64,000 nucleotides of DNA from Nitratireductor kimnyeongensis (lineage in GTDB: Bacteria > Pseudomonadota > Alphaproteobacteria > Rhizobiales > Rhizobiaceae), in assembly GCF_019891395.1 (NCBI RefSeq), contig NZ_CP078143.1, positions 1,402,001-1,466,000 on the forward strand, given 5' to 3'. Of this stretch, positions 22,234-30,689 are shown piece after piece. A model generated the notes under the pieces. That model saw only the letters and a program-made list of their open reading frames with translations, was not told where the DNA came from and did not search any database. The translations under genes were made by a program, and so were the position numbers. Position 1 is the first letter of the stretch, and every line of letters starts with the position of its first letter.

Positions 22234-24189
22234 ATGTCCGAAGTGCATGTTCACCGCGTCAAATCCGCGTGGAAGAAAAACGCGCTCATCGACGATGAGA
22301 CCTATCTGAAGTGGTACAAGGACAGCGTCAAGGATCCGGAGAAATTCTGGAAAAAGCACGGCAAGCGCATCGACTGGTTCAAACCCTACACCAAAGTGAA
22401 GAACACCTCTTTCAACGGCAAGGTGTCCATCAAATGGTTCGAGGATGGCGTCACCAATGTCGCCTACAATTGCATCGATCGCCATCTGAAGAAGCGTGGT
22501 AACCAGACCGCCATCATCTGGGAAGGCGACAATCCTTATGACGACAAGAAAATCACATATAACGAGCTTTACGAGCATGTCTGCCGGCTCGCCAATGTGA
22601 TGAAGTCGCGCGGCGTCAAGAAGGGCGACCGCGTCACCATCTACATGCCAATGATCCCGGAAGCCACCTATGCGATGCTGGCCTGCGCCCGCATCGGCGC
22701 GGTGCACTCGGTCGTGTTCGGCGGGTTCTCGCCCGATTCACTTGCCGGCCGCATCGAGGACTGCCAGTCCGACTTCGTCATCACCGCCGATGAAGGCCTG
22801 CGCGGCGGCAAGAAGATCCCGCTCAAGGAAAACACCGACAAGGCCGTGGCGCTTGCCGAAAAGGCAGGCGCGAAAGTGCGCCACGTGCTGGTTGTCCAGC
22901 GCACAGCGGGCAAGATCGGTTGGTCCGAGGGGCGCGATCTCTGGTATCACGAGGAAACCGCCAAGGCGAAGCCGGACTGCAAACCGGAGAAGATGAAGGC
23001 AGAAGACCCGCTTTTCATCCTCTACACCTCCGGCTCCACCGGCAAGCCCAAGGGCGTGTTGCACACGACGGGCGGCTACCTCGTCTATGCCTCGATGACG
23101 CATGAATATGTCTTCGACTACCATGACGGCGACGTTTACTGGTGCACCGCCGATGTGGGCTGGGTCACCGGCCACAGCTACATCGTCTACGGACCGCTCG
23201 CCAATGGCGCCATCACCCTGATGTTCGAGGGCGTGCCGAACTATCCGGATGCCTCGCGCTTCTGGCAGGTGGTCGACAAGCACAATGTCAACATCTTCTA
23301 CACTGCCCCCACCGCGATCCGCGCCCTGATGGGCGCCGGCGACGAATTCGTCTCCCGCGCCTCGCGCAAGTCCTTACGCATTCTGGGTTCCGTCGGCGAG
23401 CCGATCAATCCGGAAGCCTGGGAGTGGTATTACAAAGTCGTCGGCGACAAGAAATCCCCCATTGTCGACACCTGGTGGCAGACGGAAACGGGCGGCATCC
23501 TCATCACGCCGCTTCCTGGGGCGACGGACCTCAAGGCCGGATCGGCCACGCGCCCGTTCTTCGGCGTCCAGCCACAGCTCGTCGATGGCGAAGGACAGGT
23601 TCTGGAAGGCGCGACCAGCGGCAATCTGTGCATCACGGATTCCTGGCCGGGCCAGATGCGCTCCGTTTATGGCGATCATGAGCGCTTCATCCAGACCTAT
23701 TTCTCCAGCTACAAGGGCAAATATTTCACCGGTGACGGCTGCCGCCGCGATGAGGACGGCTATTACTGGATCACCGGGCGCGTGGATGATGTCATAAACG
23801 TGTCTGGCCACCGCATGGGTACGGCGGAAGTGGAATCCGCGCTGGTCAGCCACGACAAGGTGTCGGAGGCTGCCGTGGTCGGCTACCCGCACGATGTGAA
23901 GGGCCAGGGCATCTACTGCTACGTCACCCTCATGGCCGGCGAGGAAGGCTCCGAGGATCTCAAGAAAGAGCTCGTCGCCCATGTGCGCAGCGAGATCGGT
24001 CCCATCGCCTCGCCCGACAAGATCCAGTTTGCTCCGGGCCTCCCCAAAACGCGTTCGGGCAAGATCATGCGGCGCATCCTGCGCAAGATCGCCGAGGACG
24101 ATTACGGCGCGCTTGGCGATACGTCCACACTCGCCGACCCCGCCGTGGTCGAGGATCTGGTCGAAAACCGACAGAACAAGAAGGGCTGA
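22234..24189 (+). CDS. acs: Acetyl-CoA synthetase
   Basis: Acs activates acetate with ATP to acetyl-adenylate and then acetyl-CoA. The 651-residue protein has the adenylate-forming core motifs: the [11 protein letters not shown] loop, the [11 protein letters not shown] block, and the [15 protein letters not shown] hinge. The C-terminal [11 protein letters not shown] holds the lysine that is reversibly acetylated in this family. The ribosome site is a strong GGAGGAGG. Length is normal. The promoter region holds nested inverted repeats. Confidence 0.98.
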   Translation: MSEVHVHRVKSAWKKNALIDDETYLKWYKDSVKDPEKFWKKHGKRIDWFKPYTKVKNTSFNGKVSIKWFEDGVTNVAYNCIDRHLKKRGNQTAIIWEGDNPYDDKKITYNELYEHVCRLANVMKSRGVKKGDRVTIYMPMIPEATYAMLACARIGAVHSVVFGGFSPDSLAGRIEDCQSDFVITADEGLRGGKKIPLKENTDKAVALAEKAGAKVRHVLVVQRTAGKIGWSEGRDLWYHEETAKAKPDCKPEKMKAEDPLFILYTSGSTGKPKGVLHTTGGYLVYASMTHEYVFDYHDGDVYWCTADVGWVTGHSYIVYGPLANGAITLMFEGVPNYPDASRFWQVVDKHNVNIFYTAPTAIRALMGAGDEFVSRASRKSLRILGSVGEPINPEAWEWYYKVVGDKKSPIVDTWWQTETGGILITPLPGATDLKAGSATRPFFGVQPQLVDGEGQVLEGATSGNLCITDSWPGQMRSVYGDHERFIQTYFSSYKGKYFTGDGCRRDEDGYYWITGRVDDVINVSGHRMGTAEVESALVSHDKVSEAAVVGYPHDVKGQGIYCYVTLMAGEEGSEDLKKELVAHVRSEIGPIASPDKIQFAPGLPKTRSGKIMRRILRKIAEDDYGALGDTSTLADPAVVEDLVENRQNKKG

Positions 24190-24287
24190 CAGTCCAGAAC
24201 GCCGCGCATCTCTCGCGCGGTGTTTCTGTGCCACCCCTTGCAGAACCGGACGATCGCCTCCACATTGGGTGTGTCGTCAACGAACCG

Positions 24288-24301
24288 AAAGGAGGTGATC
24301 C
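24288..24301 (+). promoter_or_regulatory. Full-length anti-SD complement (ribosome binding site)
   Basis: AAAGGAGGTGATCC is the exact complement of the canonical 16S rRNA 3' terminus (GGATCACCTCCTTT), 14 of 14 bases. GGAGG lies seven bases before the ATG at 24303. Ordinary sites in this window match four to seven bases. Confidence 0.85.
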
Positions 24302-24302
24302 A

Positions 24303-24371
24303 ATGTCGAGTGATTTCCGTTCAAACGTGGTCTCGATGGATTGCCTTCGCGGGGAGCAGTCTTCCCGCTGA
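24303..24371 (+). CDS. Candidate 22-residue peptide or leader ORF
   Basis: The frame reads MSSDFRSNVVSMDCLRGEQS and two more residues, then TGA. It sits at ideal distance from a perfect ribosome site. Its codons 12-16 (MDCLR) recur at 24388 in another frame as ATG-GAC-TGC-CTT-CGC, which gives a second short frame ending MDCLRSPALTA. The last codons lie in a hairpin (24349-24368). I do not know a named family. It could be a small protein, a leader peptide whose translation controls the terminator 70 bases on, or a non-coding RNA. Confidence 0.45.
   Translation: MSSDFRSNVVSMDCLRGEQSSR
24349..24368 (+). other. Hairpin inside the short ORF
   Basis: GCGGGGA (24349-24355) pairs with TTCCCGC (24362-24368), including one G-T pair, around a six-base loop. 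A ribosome paused in the first half of the short frame would leave it free to fold. Confidence 0.5.
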
Positions 24372-24439
24372 AGCGCATGAAGCGCGGATGGACTGCCTTC
24401 GCAGCCCAGCCTTGACCGCGTGAGAATTCGAAAACACGG

Positions 24440-24471
24440 GGCCGTTCCTTCGGGAACGGCCTTTTGTTTTT
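24440..24471 (+). terminator. Intrinsic terminator
   Basis: GGCCGTTCC and GGAACGGCC form a perfect 9-bp stem around a TTCG tetraloop, followed by TTTTGTTTTT. It can end both acs read-through and the short-ORF transcript, and separates them from the Panacea module. Confidence 0.92.
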
Positions 24472-24547
24472 GCCTCGAACGAACCATGTACAAAGCGTGA
24501 CTGAATTTCATTCCAATCTACGGGTACAAATGCTAGGGTACTAAACG

Positions 24548-25018
24548 ATGGGATACGACGCTCGCCAAATTGCTAATTGGTTTGTTGCCCGCTCCAAGCG
24601 AGACGGGAAGCGTTTGTCTATCATGTCGCTTCTCAAACTCACCTATATTGCGCATGGCTGGCATCTGGAAACACAGAATGCACCGCTATTTCTCAACAGG
24701 ATTGAGGCTTGGCAGTATGGCCCTGTAATTCCCGATGTATATCGGGCATTCCGAAACCAAGGCATCAATGTTACTCATCCGATTCCTGTGTCCGAGGCCC
24801 CCATCGAACCAAGCGATGAAAAATTTCTCGATGAAATCTATACAAAATACGGGAAACTTGACGCTTTCACGCTATCCGACCTGACGCATATACAGGGTGG
24901 CCCCTGGGACATCGCCACCAAAACAGGCGGTTATTATGCCCCTATTCCCGACGAGCTGATCAAGCAGCACTACATTCACAAACGCTCGGAATTCAACAAC
25001 AAGGCCGCCAATGCCTGA
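24548..25018 (+). CDS. Panacea domain (DUF4065, SocA/GepA-like) protein, likely antitoxin
   Basis: The 156-residue protein is almost entirely one Panacea domain: IANWFVARS, LSIMSLLKLTYIAHGWHLE, the WQYGPVIPDVYRAF motif, and a C-terminal helix with DLTHIQGGPW. Panacea is known as a promiscuous antitoxin domain that neutralises unrelated toxins encoded beside it, and in Caulobacter as the proteolytic adaptor SocA. The next gene overlaps its end by eight bases, the usual antitoxin-first layout. The ribosome site is weak (AGGG nine bases before ATG). Base composition is lower in GC than neighbours (31 of 60 G+C over its first line against 40 of 60 in htpX), which suggests transfer. Confidence 0.85.
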   Translation: MGYDARQIANWFVARSKRDGKRLSIMSLLKLTYIAHGWHLETQNAPLFLNRIEAWQYGPVIPDVYRAFRNQGINVTHPIPVSEAPIEPSDEKFLDEIYTKYGKLDAFTLSDLTHIQGGPWDIATKTGGYYAPIPDELIKQHYIHKRSEFNNKAANA

Positions 25019-25430
25019 TGATATTCCTCCGATTGATCCAGATTTGAAGGCTGGAAATGAGGAAAGGCATGCGCGCCATGAAGAAGTTGAATTTGAATTA
25101 TTAAAGACTGAAGCCGCTCTTCGAATCCTCTCCAAACGTGAGATAGGGCAACGCTATATAATAAAATGGGTAGCGGTCGGCGCCGGAGTGCTCGTTATAT
25201 TTGGGATGGCCTTGGCTTTGTGGCATATGATGCACAATATATTCTGGGGCCCATTTGTATTTGTAACACCTGCCCTTTCCGTCGCTATGATCGTAGCCCC
25301 TGTCATATCAATAACAACGATCACGGTTGCGCTGTTTGTCGGTGCCTTTCGCAAGTTTGACGATAAGGACTTGGATACGGTTGGGAGCGGCGTGAATGGC
25401 GTGACCAGTACAATGCGCGGCATTTATTGA
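25011..25430 (+). CDS. Small membrane protein, candidate toxin of the Panacea pair
   Basis: I do not recognise a family. The 139-residue protein has an acidic and charged N-terminal segment (residues 1-47, probably helical, rich in Glu, Arg and Leu), a membrane helix at about 49-73, a short turn with WHMMHNIFWGP, and a second hydrophobic stretch at about 81-112. The tail is polar. It starts eight bases inside the Panacea gene, so translation is coupled; AAGG precedes its ATG. Only 52 of 120 bases are G+C over 25081-25200, well below the rest of the window. Panacea antitoxins are known to pair with membrane-acting toxins among others, so a toxin role is a fair inference, not shown. Confidence 0.7.
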   Translation: MPDDIPPIDPDLKAGNEERHARHEEVEFELLKTEAALRILSKREIGQRYIIKWVAVGAGVLVIFGMALALWHMMHNIFWGPFVFVTPALSVAMIVAPVISITTITVALFVGAFRKFDDKDLDTVGSGVNGVTSTMRGIY

Positions 25431-25458
25431 CGATCTAACCGATCCAACTCTGCCTCCC

Positions 25459-25914
25459 TTAACACACAAACGAAACCCGCCGTCCGCCCCCATAGGCCGT
25501 CACCAACTGCGCATCGAGCAGACGCGAAGCTACATCGCCGCCCGGTTCCGTCGCTACATCGGCAAGCACGCGCCCGTAATACTTGCCGCCACTGATGTCG
25601 CTGATCCAGACGGCCCCTTCGGCCAAAAGGCGCTCCAGCGCTTTTCTCGCCTCGCGTGCCACAGTCTTCTCGGCAGCGCAGCGGCTGCGCATTTCGGGCG
25701 CATCAACACCGCGAATCCGCACCCCGACCGTGATGCGCTGCCCAGGCCAGACATGTGCTTCGGCAACAAAGGTATCGCCGTCGATCACACGCACGACACG
25801 CGCCTCGACCGGTCCGGCGATCATGTCCCTGCGTGCGGCAAAAGCTGTCTGTTGCGCGATCAGCGCGCAGGCAAACAACAGTGAAAACAGAAATCTGGAG
25901 ATGAGGGGGCGCAT
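25459..25914 (-). CDS. Exported thermonuclease family protein (SNase-like)
   Basis: The 151-residue protein has a Sec signal peptide (cleavage near AFA-AR, residue 27) and a staphylococcal-nuclease-like domain. The catalytic pattern is kept: VIDGDTF, VGVRIRGVDAPE with the Arg and Asp/Glu ligands, and KYYGRVLADV with the second Arg. Such enzymes cut DNA and RNA in a Ca-dependent way outside the cytoplasm. A perfect 20-bp palindrome touches its start codon. It is convergent with the Panacea pair and lies downstream of the SDHAF4-like gene on the same strand. Confidence 0.87.
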   Translation of the reverse strand: MRPLISRFLFSLLFACALIAQQTAFAARRDMIAGPVEARVVRVIDGDTFVAEAHVWPGQRITVGVRIRGVDAPEMRSRCAAEKTVAREARKALERLLAEGAVWISDISGGKYYGRVLADVATEPGGDVASRLLDAQLVTAYGGGRRVSFVC

Positions 25915-25934
25915 AAGAGGAATATATTCCTCTT
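25915..25934. promoter_or_regulatory. Perfect 20-bp palindrome at the nuclease start
   Basis: The half site AAGAGGAATA is followed directly by its exact complement. It ends one base before the nuclease ATG on the minus strand and covers the place of its ribosome site (AGGAA). It could be an operator, or an RNA hairpin that hides the start. Confidence 0.55.
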
Positions 25935-25956
25935 TTCTGAAATACGCAACCTGAGA

Positions 25957-26163
25957 TCAGAAATCGGTGGCGATGCCCTTCACTTCCCAATCGCCATAGC
26001 GCGCCGGGTCCTGCCCGCCGCGTCCGCCCAACTCCTTCGGCGCTCTGGAAGCCTTGGCCTGATAGGCCTTGCGCCTTTCTTCAGCTTCCGCCAGTGCACG
26101 CCTTGCCGCAGGCGTCAGTACCTTCTTCGGCTGCTCTGCCTGTCTGTCCGTCTCGTCTTTCAC
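25957..26163 (-). CDS. DUF1674 protein, SDHAF4-like succinate dehydrogenase assembly factor
   Basis: The 68-residue protein ends in ELGGRGGQDPARYGDWEVKG followed by IATDF, the conserved C-terminus of DUF1674. Its mitochondrial member SDHAF4 binds the free flavinated SDHA subunit and helps it join SDHB. The N-terminal half is a charged helix (AARRALAEAEERRKAYQAK). GTG at 26163 with GAGAGGAA six bases before it is the best start; the longer frame from 26202 also begins with GTG but lacks a ribosome site. A full sdhCDAB operon lies about 30 kb away in this window, a plausible client. Confidence 0.82.
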   Translation of the reverse strand: MKDETDRQAEQPKKVLTPAARRALAEAEERRKAYQAKASRAPKELGGRGGQDPARYGDWEVKGIATDF

Positions 26164-26285
26164 GGCAAATTCCTCTCGAAAACGGGGAAATATTGAATAC
26201 ACGAAGCGCGTTCCCCATCATATAAGCGATTGGTCGCGCCATGGAATACGCTGGTGCAGCCTTGTTTCTGGAGCTTGAGACAACG

Positions 26286-27284
26286 ATGAACATGATACGC
26301 ACCGCGATGCTCCTGGCCGTGATGACGGCGCTCTTCATGGGCGTTGGCTATCTGATCGGGGGCACCGGCGGCATGATGATCGCCTTCGTGATCGCTGCGG
26401 CCATGAACCTCTTCAGCTACTGGAACGCCGACAAGATGGTGTTGCGGATGCACCATGCCGTCGAGGTGGACGAGCGCAACGCGCCGGAGTATTTCGGCAT
26501 CGTGCGTGATCTGGCCGCCCGTGCCGGCCTTCCCATGCCGCGCGTCTATCTCATCCAGAACGACCAGCCCAACGCGTTTGCCACCGGCCGCAACCCACAG
26601 AACGCGGCTGTGGCCGCCACCACAGGTCTGCTCGACCGGCTCAGCTACGAGGAAGTCGCAGGCGTCATGGCGCATGAGCTTGCCCATGTGCAGAACCGCG
26701 ACACGCTCACCATGACCATCACCGCGACGCTCGCCGGCGCGATTTCCATGCTCGGCAATTTTGCCCTGTTCTTCGGCGGAAACCGCGACAACAACAACCC
26801 GTTCGGCTTCGTCGGCATTCTTGTGGCGATGATCGTCGCCCCTTTTGCCGCCATGATGGTGCAGATGGCGATCAGCCGCACCCGCGAATACTCCGCTGAC
26901 CGGCGTGGTGCGGAGATCTGTGGCAATCCGCTATGGCTCGCCTCCGCGCTCGACAAGATCGCCCGGCGCGCCAAGAAGGTCGTCAACCAGGATGCCGAGC
27001 GCAACCCCGCAACCGCGCACATGTTCATCATCAACCCGCTGTCGGGCGAGCGCATGGACAATCTGTTCTCCACCCACCCGGACACGGACAACCGCATCGC
27101 CGCGCTTCAGGCGATGGCCGGAGAAATACGCTCCACGCCTGAGCCACAGCCCCGCGAGGAAAACCACGGTCCATGGGGAGCGCGAACCGAAGCGCCCGAA
27201 TCCCGGCCGCAACCGAAATCCGAGCCGAAATCCGAGCCCCGTTGGGGTCGTGATGCCAATGGGCGCAAAGGCCCTTGGTCGTGA
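26286..27284 (+). CDS. htpX: Zinc metalloprotease HtpX
   Basis: HtpX is an inner-membrane M48 protease that degrades misfolded membrane proteins. The 332-residue protein has two N-terminal membrane helices (about 6-26 and 30-46), the active site HELAH at 130-134, two further hydrophobic segments, and the glutamate ligand in the [10 protein letters not shown] region. The C-terminus (after residue 285) is a hydrophilic Pro/Glu/Lys-rich tail. ATG at 26286 gives the typical [10 protein letters not shown] start; the frame is open 15 codons further up. The stop overlaps the start of rsmB. Confidence 0.95.
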   Translation: MNMIRTAMLLAVMTALFMGVGYLIGGTGGMMIAFVIAAAMNLFSYWNADKMVLRMHHAVEVDERNAPEYFGIVRDLAARAGLPMPRVYLIQNDQPNAFATGRNPQNAAVAATTGLLDRLSYEEVAGVMAHELAHVQNRDTLTMTITATLAGAISMLGNFALFFGGNRDNNNPFGFVGILVAMIVAPFAAMMVQMAISRTREYSADRRGAEICGNPLWLASALDKIARRAKKVVNQDAERNPATAHMFIINPLSGERMDNLFSTHPDTDNRIAALQAMAGEIRSTPEPQPREENHGPWGARTEAPESRPQPKSEPKSEPRWGRDANGRKGPWS

Positions 27285-28660
27285 GCCGCCCCAAAGTGCG
27301 CCGCACCACCGGCGAAAATCGTCCCACCTCCGAGTCTCTCGACAAACCCGGCCTTGAGACGCGCCGCGTGGCGGCCAAGCTGCTCGCCGCCGTGGTGGAT
27401 GCCCACGCCTCGCTCGACGGGCTCACCGACCCCGCCAACGGCCAGCCCAATTTCCGTGCGCTCGATGCGCGGGACCGCTCGCTTGTTCGCGCTATCCTGA
27501 TGAGTGCGCTGCGCCATCGCAGCACGATCGAAGCCCTGCTTGCGCGCCGTCTGGAGCGCCCCCTGCCCGCCAATGCCCGCGCGCTGTCGCACGCGCTTCA
27601 CGTCGCCGCGGCGCAAATCCTGTTTCTCGATGTCCCCGACAGCGCCGCCGTCGACCTCGCCGTAACACAGGCGAAAAGCGACCCGCGCCTTGCCCGCTTT
27701 GCCGGCCTCGTCAACGCCGTTTTACGCAACCTCGTTCGCGTGAAGGCGCGCGCGCTTCCCGCCGCGCTGGCCCAGACACGCGAAGCGCCCGACTGGTTTG
27801 CCGAGCGGCTGGACCAAGCCTATGGCGCGGAAAAGACCGCCGCCATCCTCGCCATGCACCGGCTCGAACCGCCGGTGGACTTCACCGTCAGGCAGGACCC
27901 GCAACGCTGGGCCGAGGCGCTTGGCGGCATCGTCCTGCCCACAGGCACTGTCCGCATCGCAAAACTTGAAGCCGGCGTCGACACGCTGCCGGGCTTCGAG
28001 GAAGGGGCGTGGTGGGTGCAGGACGCAGCCGCCAGCCTGCCCGCGAAACTGCTCGGCGACATTGCCGGCACCCGCGTGGCAGACCTCTGCGCGGCCCCCG
28101 GCGGCAAGACGGCACAGCTCATTCATGCGGGCGCAGACGTCACCGCCGTCGACCTTTCGAAAAGCCGGCTCAAGCGGCTTTCCGAAAATCTCAAACGCCT
28201 CCGCCTCGATGCAAAGATCGTCGAATCCGACATTCGCAAGTTCGAGCCCGACACCCTGTTCGACGCCATCCTCATCGATGCGCCCTGTTCGTCCACCGGC
28301 ACGGTGCGGCGGCATCCTGATGTGCCGTGGACCAAGACACCGGAAGACATCGAGAAACTTGCCGCCCTCCAGCGCGCGCTGCTCGAACATGCGGTCACCT
28401 TGCTTAAACCCGGCGGCCGGCTCGTCTTTTCCAACTGTTCTCTGGATCCTGTGGAAGGCGAAGCGATGCTCAACGCGTTTCTTGCTGAAACGTCAGAGGT
28501 CTCGCTCGATCCGATCAAGCCGGACGAAATACCCGGCATCAACACCTTCGTCACCCCGGAAGGCTTTCTGCGAACCACGCCTGCGGATGGTTTTGGTGAA
28601 GCTCCTCTCGCCCGGGGTCTCGACGGCTTCTTCGCCGCCCGTCTGATACGCACGCCCTGA
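27281..28660 (+). CDS. rsmB: 16S rRNA cytosine methyltransferase, RsmB/NOP family
   Basis: The 459-residue protein has an N-terminal NusB-like helical domain (about 20-150) and a C-terminal Rossmann methyltransferase. The SAM site is [15 protein letters not shown]; the two catalytic cysteines are in [15 protein letters not shown] and [12 protein letters not shown]. It should make m5C967 in 16S rRNA. GTG at 27281 shares GTGA with the htpX stop, a translational coupling signal; a TTG two codons earlier is less likely. The C-terminal [21 protein letters not shown] is family-typical. Confidence 0.93.
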   Translation: MSRPKVRRTTGENRPTSESLDKPGLETRRVAAKLLAAVVDAHASLDGLTDPANGQPNFRALDARDRSLVRAILMSALRHRSTIEALLARRLERPLPANARALSHALHVAAAQILFLDVPDSAAVDLAVTQAKSDPRLARFAGLVNAVLRNLVRVKARALPAALAQTREAPDWFAERLDQAYGAEKTAAILAMHRLEPPVDFTVRQDPQRWAEALGGIVLPTGTVRIAKLEAGVDTLPGFEEGAWWVQDAAASLPAKLLGDIAGTRVADLCAAPGGKTAQLIHAGADVTAVDLSKSRLKRLSENLKRLRLDAKIVESDIRKFEPDTLFDAILIDAPCSSTGTVRRHPDVPWTKTPEDIEKLAALQRALLEHAVTLLKPGGRLVFSNCSLDPVEGEAMLNAFLAETSEVSLDPIKPDEIPGINTFVTPEGFLRTTPADGFGEAPLARGLDGFFAARLIRTP

Positions 28661-28765
28661 GCTGGCCCTGCCATCTGTGCGCACTGTTATATTTCAACTT
28701 CGCACAAATCCTTGAATCAACTAGACTCTCAGCTGATTTGGGGTCACGGAAAGAAAAGTCGGTCG

Positions 28766-30487
28766 GTGGATCAAGCACGGGGACATTCCCCCCACGAGCT
28801 GTGGGGCCTTGTTGCGCGGCAGGCATGGGCGCGCCTGCGGCGGCGTCTGCGCGCGGGTCCATCCTATCGCTGGCGCTATTCCGGCCGCACGCCGGAACGT
28901 GTGCTGATTGCGCCGCCGGACCTGCGCATCGCTGACCCCCAGGTTGCGCGTGACATCTATCACGGCCAGTTCCTCCTGGCCGGCCAGCTCGTTGAAACGC
29001 GCGGCCAGTCACCCTTCCGCATGCCGATCACTGACCTCGCCTGGCAGGACGCGCTGCACAGTTTTCGCTGGTTGCGCCATATGCGCGCCGCCCAAAGCGA
29101 TCTCGCCTCAGCCAATGCCCGCGCGCTTGTGGAAGAATGGATGTCCCTCCACGGCAAGCGTATCTCCGGGGTACCATGGGAACCCGGCACCACCTCCCGG
29201 CGCGTCATCGCATGGCTGCAGCATTCTTCCGTCGTGTTGCAGGGCGCCGAACTCCCGTTCTACCGTCAGTTCCTGAAAATGCTCGCTGTGCAGATGCGCT
29301 ATCTGCGCACAAATGCCCGGGAGATGCCCGACGGCGAAGACCGATTGCGCGCGCGCATCGCGCTGGCATACTGTGCGCTATCGCTGCCCGCACCCGCCAC
29401 GGCGGTGAAGGCCGCGAGCCGCAATCTTGCCCAGGAGCTGGAGCGACAGATCCTTGCCGATGGTGGCCATGTCTCGCGCAATCCACGCGCAATCATGGAG
29501 CTTCTGACCGACCTTCTACCGCTTCGGCAGACCTATACGAACCAGGCCGAACAGCCCCCGCAGGCGCTCATCGACGCCGTCGAACGCATGCTTCCGGCTT
29601 TGCGCTTCTTTCGCCATCGCGATGGGTCCATCGCCCGTTTCAACGGCATGGGTATCACCCAGCACGACAGTGTCGCCGCCATCCTGCGCTACGACGATAC
29701 CGGCGGTGCACCGCTTCTGCATGCGCCGCATTCAGGCTACGAGCGTCTGGCGCTTGGTGCCACCACCGTCATCGCCGACACGGCCGCGCCGCCACCTGCC
29801 GACCTTTCCCATTTCGCCCATGCGGGTTGCCTGTCGTTCGAGTTGTCGTCCGGCCGCCATCAGTTTGTGGTCAACAGCGGTATCGACAATTACGGCGACG
29901 ACAGCTACCGCCCGCTGGCGCGGACAACGGCGGCGCACTCGACAATCACGCTCAACGACACGTCACAGGCACGCTTCAGCCTTTCATCGCAGTGGAGCGA
30001 CCTGATTGGCACGCCGTTGATCGGCGGTCCGCGCAAGGTCGAATGCCGGCGCGACGACGGGGCCGGTGCCCAGCGCTTCACCGCCAGTCACAACGGCTAT
30101 GTCTCACGCTTCGGGCTCATCCACGAACGCGCCCTGTCCTTGTCGGAGGAAGGCGCAGTGCTCGAAGGCGTGGACCGTGTGGTCAGGCCCGACGGCTCTG
30201 CTTCGACAGCAATCGGCAACGACGCGGTGGCCGTGCGTTTTCATATCCACCCCGACATCGACATTTTCCGTGATCCGGAAGGGCGTCACATTCTCGCCGG
30301 TGAGGCCACCGACACTTGGCTCTTCACCGTTGAAGGCATCGTCCCGGTGGTCGAGGAATCGATCTTCTTCGCCGGCCTTGGCGGCCCCCGCAGGAGCCGC
30401 CAGATCGTTCTCTACACCACAGCCTCCGAGCATCCAGAGATCCGATGGCAATTGCGCAAGACACACGCCATCAACGGCAACAGCTAG
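28766..30487 (+). CDS. Heparinase II/III family protein
   Basis: The product, about 573 residues, has an N-terminal alpha-toroid domain (about 60-290) and a C-terminal beta-sheet domain typical of heparinase II/III-like lyases. Markers are FNGMGITQHDSVAAILRYDD, GYERLALGATTVIADT, AGCLSFELSSGRHQFVVN and HSTITLNDTSQARF. These enzymes cleave uronic-acid polysaccharides, but the widespread alphaproteobacterial members have no proven substrate. No signal peptide is clear. The start is uncertain: GTG at 28766 is given, and a TTG at 28712 would add 18 residues. Order rsmB-heparinase-purH is what I recall from relatives; here about 4 kb intervenes before purH. Confidence 0.85.
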   Translation: MDQARGHSPHELWGLVARQAWARLRRRLRAGPSYRWRYSGRTPERVLIAPPDLRIADPQVARDIYHGQFLLAGQLVETRGQSPFRMPITDLAWQDALHSFRWLRHMRAAQSDLASANARALVEEWMSLHGKRISGVPWEPGTTSRRVIAWLQHSSVVLQGAELPFYRQFLKMLAVQMRYLRTNAREMPDGEDRLRARIALAYCALSLPAPATAVKAASRNLAQELERQILADGGHVSRNPRAIMELLTDLLPLRQTYTNQAEQPPQALIDAVERMLPALRFFRHRDGSIARFNGMGITQHDSVAAILRYDDTGGAPLLHAPHSGYERLALGATTVIADTAAPPPADLSHFAHAGCLSFELSSGRHQFVVNSGIDNYGDDSYRPLARTTAAHSTITLNDTSQARFSLSSQWSDLIGTPLIGGPRKVECRRDDGAGAQRFTASHNGYVSRFGLIHERALSLSEEGAVLEGVDRVVRPDGSASTAIGNDAVAVRFHIHPDIDIFRDPEGRHILAGEATDTWLFTVEGIVPVVEESIFFAGLGGPRRSRQIVLYTTASEHPEIRWQLRKTHAINGNS

Positions 30488-30513
30488 TTCAGCCCAGATT
30501 GGGCGTGGTGGGT

Positions 30514-30633
30514 GGTTCGACAAGCTCACCATGAGGGGCGGGGATGCTGCTTCGAGGGTGCCGCGGAACGAACCGACAAGCCGTGGTGCGGGTTTGCCAG
30601 CCACCACCACCCTCATGGTGAGCTTGTCGGACC
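30514..30633. repeat. Pair of inverted 24-bp repeats
   Basis: The left copy at 30514-30537 (GGTTCGACAAGCTCACCATG plus AGGG) and the right copy at 30610-30633, read on the other strand, agree at 23 of 24 bases. Seventy-two bases separate them. Such mirrored intergenic elements are known as dispersed repeats in alphaproteobacteria. The whole gap 30488-30689 holds nothing else I can name. Confidence 0.75.
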
Positions 30634-30689
30634 ACACACCACGGCAATGCAGCAATGCCTGCTCAAACTCCCCACATGATCCGGCCAGA

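Larger units (their letters stand above)
24190..24547 (+). other. Intergenic unit between acs and the Panacea module
   Basis: This 358-base gap has no large gene but is not empty. It contains, in order: a complete complement of the 16S rRNA 3' end at 24288-24301, a 22-codon reading frame (24303-24371) whose distal half forms a hairpin, a second near-copy of a 15-base segment (24336-24350 and 24388-24402), and a strong intrinsic terminator (24440-24471). The last 75 bases before the Panacea gene are AT-rich. The layout suggests a short independent RNA of roughly 200 bases. A 67-residue overlapping frame (24220-24423) also exists, but its first 23 residues lie upstream of the ribosome site, so I do not favour it. 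Confidence 0.55.

Noticed and set aside
24220..24423. 67-codon frame across the anti-SD unit
   Set aside because: It reads through the ribosome site itself and lacks its own; the 22-codon frame at 24303 is better placed. Conservation tests could reverse this.
30514..30633. Possible insertion sequence
   Set aside because: The inverted arms enclose only 72 bases with no transposase frame.
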